A stretch of 5,256 nt of DNA from Planctomycetota bacterium (GTDB lineage Bacteria > Planctomycetota > Phycisphaerae > FEN-1346 > JAACEH01). The stretch is from positions 1 to 5,256 of the forward strand of contig JAFGPY010000401.1 of assembly GCA_016935955.1 (NCBI GenBank), in the 5' to 3' direction. Below are positions 4,894-5,256 of the stretch, one piece after another; positions within the stretch are counted from its first letter, which is position 1; each line of letters starts with the position of its first letter. The notes under the pieces are model-generated. The model worked only from the letters and a program-made list of their open reading frames with translations. It searched no databases and had not been told where the DNA came from. A program made the position numbers and the translations under genes.

Positions 4894-5256
4894 TTACTTC
4901 CCGGCGTCGGCCGGACGCGGCTTCCCAGGACGTTGCATGACGTAGTCGTGAATCGCTGCGGCAGCCTTGCGACCGGCGCCCATGGCCTCGATCACAGTGG
5001 CTGCGCCGGTCACGATGTCGCCGCCGGCGTAGACGCCTTCGAGGCTCGTGCGCCCCGTGTCGGCGTCGGCTTCGATGTTACCCCACTTGCCGATCTTCAG
5101 CCCCTCGGTCGTCCGGCCGATCAGCGGGTTCGGATCGTTGCCGAGGGCCGGAATCACCGTGTCGCACTCGATCTCGAACTCCGACCCCTCGACAGCCACC
5201 GGTCGCCGCCGGCCGGAGCTGTCGGGCTCGCCCAGGGCCATCCGCAGGCAACGCAC
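4894..5256 (-). CDS. C-terminal part of a GltD/NfnB-type NAD(P)H flavoprotein
   Basis: Only the last 120 residues are in the window; the gene enters from the right edge, and the GTG at 5256 is an internal codon. The fragment belongs to the family of the glutamate synthase small subunit (GltD, also called GltA in homotetrameric form), which passes electrons from NAD(P)H through FAD and Fe-S clusters. The closely related NfnB subunit bifurcates electrons between NADH, NADPH and ferredoxin. Visible marks are CLRMALGEPD with GRRRPV just after it, the end of the nucleotide-binding domain with DTVIPALGNDPNP (32-44), and the FAD-binding motif GVYAGGDIVTGAATVIEAMGAG (73-94) followed by a helix (AAAAIHDYV) and a short polar tail. 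Only the C-terminal domain is seen, so GltD and NfnB cannot be told apart here. It is 149 bp upstream of smpB on the same strand; smpB has its own promoter, so functional linkage is not implied. Confidence 0.9.
   Translation of the reverse strand: MRCLRMALGEPDSSGRRRPVAVEGSEFEIECDTVIPALGNDPNPLIGRTTEGLKIGKWGNIEADADTGRTSLEGVYAGGDIVTGAATVIEAMGAGRKAAAAIHDYVMQRPGKPRPADAGK

Noticed and set aside
1..5256. Mobile element, CRISPR array, tRNA or rRNA
   Set aside because: No transposase, integrase, long inverted or direct repeats, spaced repeat array, or RNA gene signature was seen; gene content and composition are uniform.

Overview
The window is a GC-rich stretch of bacterial chromosome, tightly packed, with six genes in three blocks. 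The Rnf genes, a clostridial/Thermotoga-type long RnfB, two gene starts without a Shine-Dalgarno sequence and an exported protein I associate only loosely with Planctomycetota suggest an anaerobic or facultatively anaerobic bacterium, possibly a planctomycete of the Phycisphaerae type. That placement is an inference; no rRNA or other phylogenetic marker is present except smpB.

Block 1 (1-2851, minus strand) is an rnf operon read right to left: promoter, rnfE, rnfA, rnfB, then an exported protein of unknown function that runs off the left edge. RnfE and RnfA are the paired membrane subunits. RnfB is the iron-sulfur subunit that takes electrons from ferredoxin, in the ion-pumping ferredoxin:NAD+ oxidoreductase. 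A good sigma-70 type promoter lies directly in front of rnfE, so the operon begins there. rnfC, rnfD and rnfG, which normally precede rnfE, are not upstream of it.

Block 2 (2960-4219, plus strand) is a divergent cation diffusion facilitator, probably a zinc/divalent metal efflux pump, with two C-terminal cytosolic domains and a four-cysteine tail. The 180 bp between it and rnfE hold the rnfE promoter, a hairpin around the rnfE ribosome binding site and several TGAC/GTCA half-sites.

Block 3 (4247-5256, minus strand) holds smpB, the tmRNA-binding protein for ribosome rescue, converging on the transporter gene, and upstream of it the C-terminal part of a GltD/NfnB-type flavoprotein that runs off the right edge. 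smpB has an extended -10 promoter placed so that transcription should start at or one base before its ATG, which predicts a leaderless mRNA.

I found no tRNA, rRNA, CRISPR array, insertion sequence or phage gene. The most interesting points are the predicted leaderless smpB, the split rnf cluster with its own promoter and trailing exported gene, the hairpin enclosing the rnfE ribosome binding site, and the tandem-domain transporter with a Cys-rich tail.
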